Positions 61,065 through 64,000 of a DNA stretch of 64,000 bases are shown one piece after another. Under the pieces are notes generated by a model, which saw only the letters and a program-made list of their open reading frames with translations, did no database searches and had not been told where the DNA came from. The position numbers were made by a program, and so were the translations under genes. Source of the DNA: Diphasiastrum complanatum (Eukaryota; Streptophyta; Lycopodiopsida; Lycopodiales; Lycopodiaceae); contig CM055094.1 of NCBI GenBank assembly GCA_029204225.1, forward strand, positions 10,399,153 to 10,463,152. Direction: 5' to 3'. Numbering within the stretch: position 1 is the first letter of the stretch; every line of letters begins with the position of its first letter.

Positions 61065-61770
61065 TTGATCTGGCCATCCCTACTGGCCTCCTTCCTACCC
61101 CTATTTTCCAAGAATCCACAGCCCCCCATCTACAGCACCCCATCTACAGCATCCATCCCATACACTGCCTCCAAATCAACCGAACTATTTTCCTCCTGGG
61201 AAGCTGACCAAATGAAAGCCGATTTCCAACTTTCACAATTGAAGGGAATAGTGGTTTCCTTACTCAAGGAAAAGAACGTGTTGCAGTCCAAAGTCGCTTC
61301 ATTGGAGCAGGTGATCAACACTAAGCAGGTCATGGGCAGTAGTCTTGAAGAAAGACATTTCCTCAGTCATCTCAGCCACCATTTCATAAGAGCGGTCAAG
61401 GGAGCAAAAGGCCCATAACATCAGGGTTCGCGGGATACCGGATACACAGGATGCCATTGCCGAGGCTACGAGATTTCTCGAGACCACTCTAGTGCATGTG
61501 ACATATGGGCTAGATACAACTTGGAGGACCACTAGAGATGCAGCTGCACTGATCATTCGCTTCACATCCCTAGACAGCTGCAGAGAGGCTTTAGGCTGTA
61601 GAGCCCAGTTACGTGACATTACCATATATATGGATGACGATCTTACCTACATCCAGGTTGAGGAGAGGTGTAAAGCCTTCCAGGTGGCTCAAGAGACTGG
61701 TAGACAGGTCATTTATCGAGATGGTCGTATACGATTTGTTGTTGGCACCCCTAGCAGTTCCCAGAGCTAG
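61065..61770 (+). pseudogene. LINE ORF1 (L1-type RNA-binding protein)
   Basis: A first frame holds a Ser/Pro-rich start and a coiled coil (Q-L-K-G-I-V-V-S-L-L-K-E-K-N-V-L, K-V-A-S-L-E-Q-V-I-N). After a shift near 61400 it continues N-I-R-V-R-G-I-P-D-T, an RRM-like strand. Then come A-A-L-I-I-R-F, L-R-D-I-T-I-Y-M-D-D-D-L-T, and a C-terminal R-Q-V-I-Y-R-D-G-R-I-R-F. This is the coiled coil, RRM and C-terminal domain order of L1 ORF1 proteins, which bind element RNA. Confidence 0.6.
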
Positions 61771-61819
61771 GAATTCGGGGCCCCTGGGATTGGGAGCATC
61801 CGGGGGCCCCATCCATACC

Positions 61820-64000
61820 ATCTTCAGATTGGGGTATGGAATTGTGATGGCATCCACTCATCCTCTACAGCAGGTGATCTGATTGACTTTATCACTAGAC
61901 GAGACCTATTGTTTTTTATGGAGACTCACGAGAGCCAGGTGCACGGTTTACCCACCTTCTCGGGATACAGATGGGATTCAGTATACAGATGTGAGACTAG
62001 ATCAGCCAGTGGTCGTGGTTCGGGAGGAGTGGCTTGTCTCTACAAAGAGTCCCTTCATCAGATGCTCGACTTTGTCAGGCATGATGAGCATGCACGGTAT
62101 ATTTGGCTTCGTATCACAGGACGAGCAATTGGTTTGGACAGGGACATCTTCATTGCTGCTTGCTATTTCCTCCAGAGTCCTCCTCCTTTGTTGAGGGTGT
62201 TGGCTCACCTTATTTGGACCTTTCAGTGGATATCATCGAATTTGCAGAGCGGGGGCATATTTTCCTCACTGGGGATTTTAATGCCCGGACAACTTCATGA
62301 CATATAGAGTTCCATGATGCTACAGATCAGATGCGAGTTCATGCCCTTGATAGTGACAGTTTGGGGATCACCGGGATTTCTGATGATGGACCGGGACCTA
62401 TTACTTCATATGGTGAGTACATGTTACAGTTCGATGAGGCACATGAGTTAGCCATTTATAATGGCCTACCTCATTGGCCTAATTCTGGCAGCTATACTTG
62501 TCACCCTCACAATGGCGGTCATAGTGTGGTTGATTACCTCATGGGGTCACCGTCATCCATCCCTCTTATTCACAACTTCTATATCTCCCCTACCACCCTC
62601 TTTGATCATTCGTTCCTATCCTTCGCTATTGGTCACCTTCCACCACCACAGCCTCAACACCAATCCATACTTCCCCGTGCACCCAAATACACCTTCCACC
62701 CCCTCCTACCCCACTCTACCAAGAATCCCTGGCCTCCCTACTTCACTCTGTTCCACATAGTGAACCGCTGGAGTCACAAGCTGCCTTCCTCACCACCTGT
62801 CTCCACACTGCTGCTACTTTGGCTTTCCCCTCTAAACCTCATAAACACAAACCAGTCCATCCACGATCATCCCGACCTTTCCACCCACTGTGGTATCACG
62901 CGGAATGCCGATCCCTTCACCACTCTGTCACACATGCTCGTTTCCACGCCCGCCATCTTCTTCGCTCTTCACGTCAAATGTACAACCGCACACTTCGTTG
63001 CAAAAAACGTGCCTATGATGACTCTGAAGGAAACCGTCTTGTGAACCTCCTTCTCAGTTCCTCCTCAGGTGCCTTTTGGCGTGAGTTTATCCCTCGTGTC
63101 CCACCCCCTCTTCTGGACGATTTACATATCTAGACCGACTATGCTACCCAGCTTTACACTATACCCACTGATACGCCCATCTCCATCTCTCCTCAACCCT
63201 TCCAACTTCACCTTTTTCACCCCTGACTTGGTTCGGGTAGCAATCAAAAAGCTGAAAACCCACCGTACCAAGGACATTGAATATCTGAGCTACTGATTCA
63301 AGCCTCCGATACCCTTGCCCCTCCATTATCCACTCTCCTTAACCATGTTGTTGTTGAGGGCTTCCCATCATCTTGGTGCACCAACGTCATACAGCCTATC
63401 CATAAAAACGGTGACCCCATGGTACCTGGTAATCACCGCACTATTATGATTGGACATGTTCTCGTGAAGTTATATGGCACCATCCTCCAGTCTGCAGTTA
63501 GCTCAGAGGCAGAGTCTAGCTTGGGGACATTCTGATTGCCATCCTTCTCTATGCGAATGATGTGGTATTAGTCTCCCGTACCAGAGAGGGATTACAGAGA
63601 CAGTTGGACTGTTTACACACCTTTTGTACTCAGTGGGGTTTAGGGGTGAACCTCTCGAAGACCAAAGTTATGGTCTTCAATACCTCTCGGGCCTTCATGC
63701 AGCACCAGGAGCTTACCCTTGATGGATAGCCCCTAGAGGTGGTCTCTTCCTACACTTACCTGGGTGTGCTCTTCTCTGGTCCTACCTTCAGTATGAGACA
63801 GGTGGCTACTTCTAGACTTGGGAAGGGTCACTCTTCCCTAGTCCAGCTGGAGAGATTCTGCTTCCGTAAGTCTATTCGGGATGCCCTGAGTAAGTGCAGA
63901 CTTATGCAGCAGAGATATGGTGTACAAGACTATCATCTTCACACTGGTCCAGCATTTCACGCTTACAGACCACCATGTTAGCTTGCATGATCCGAGCGAA
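61820..64000 (+). pseudogene. LINE ORF2: endonuclease and internally deleted reverse transcriptase
   Basis: The endonuclease starts I-G-V-W-N-C-D-G and has F-M-E-T-H-E-S (catalytic Glu), T-G-D-F-N-A-R (about 62271-62291), S-V-V-D-Y-L-M-G-S, and L-F-D-H-S-F-L (final His). A spacer with P-L-W-Y-H-A-E-C-R-S-L follows. Reverse transcriptase begins near 63330 (V-V-E-G-F-P-S-S-W, I-Q-P-I-H-K-N-G-D). It jumps at about 63520 from S-S-E-A-E-S-S-L directly to I-L-L-Y-A-N-D-V-V-L. The middle blocks are therefore deleted, and the Y-A-D-D motif is Y-A-N-D. L-G-V-N-L-S-K-T-K-V-M-V-F-N follows. Several frame breaks (for example near 62300 and 63060) confirm it is inactive. Confidence 0.8.

Larger units (their letters stand above)
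60770..64000 (+). mobile_element. LINE (non-LTR retrotransposon), runs off the right edge
   Basis: A pyrimidine-rich leader (60770-61060) is followed by an L1-type ORF1, an apurinic endonuclease domain and a damaged reverse transcriptase, all on the plus strand inside TOP6B intron 7. The 3' end and tail are beyond the window. Confidence 0.8.

Overview
The window is nuclear DNA of a land plant with a large, repeat-rich genome. Three things show this. There are intron-containing genes: a mitochondrial p32/MAM33-type protein and the plant/archaeal-type DNA topoisomerase VI subunit B. There are many Copia elements with the plant-typical primer-binding site TGGTATCAGAGC. There are also hAT, Gypsy, LINE and Penelope-like remains. 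The species cannot be read from the sequence. The Penelope-like reverse transcriptase and very long introns would fit a fern, lycophyte or gymnosperm better than a compact angiosperm genome, but this is inference.

Layout. 1-5.7 kb (+ strand): scattered exons of one or more genes I cannot name, including three phase-compatible exons at 4285-4901. 5.7-9.0 kb: nothing recognised. 9.0-11.5 kb (- strand): a three-exon p32/MAM33 family gene that appears intact (251 codons), with telo-box motifs upstream. 12-21 kb: a possible LTR, a (GA)n tract, a Penelope-like reverse transcriptase remnant joined to a truncated Copia element whose 5' LTR and PBS survive. 21.8-28.5 kb: an unusual composite region. 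Two related but inverted copies of an unidentified transposon-like protein flank (i) about 200-bp repeats with hairpins and GCGCGC motifs, (ii) a decayed gene that begins like histone H3 and ends like a Ulp1/C48 cysteine protease, and (iii) a convergent coiled-coil gene.

29.5 kb to beyond the right edge (+ strand): DNA topoisomerase VI subunit B. Seven exons (197 codons, including all three visible ATP-binding motifs) can be placed with clean splice sites and continuous phase. Intron 2 is about 24.2 kb and holds most of the mobile DNA: nested hAT-type MITEs; a 9.6-kb gag-only LTR element with 1.1-kb LTRs and long minisatellite leaders; a hAT transposase relic split by a 5'-truncated Copia element, with a miniature LTR element (46-bp interior) abutting it; another truncated Copia; and a 1.14-kb tandem duplication just before exon 3. 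Introns 4 and 7 carry Gypsy fragments, and intron 7 also holds (GA)n tracts and a 3-kb LINE running off the window.

The only host genes with real support are the p32/MAM33 gene, TOP6B and the unnamed left-hand exons. Nearly all other coding sequence is decayed transposon. The part I consider possibly undescribed is the H3-like/Ulp1-like gene inside the symmetrical 21.8-28.5 kb region.
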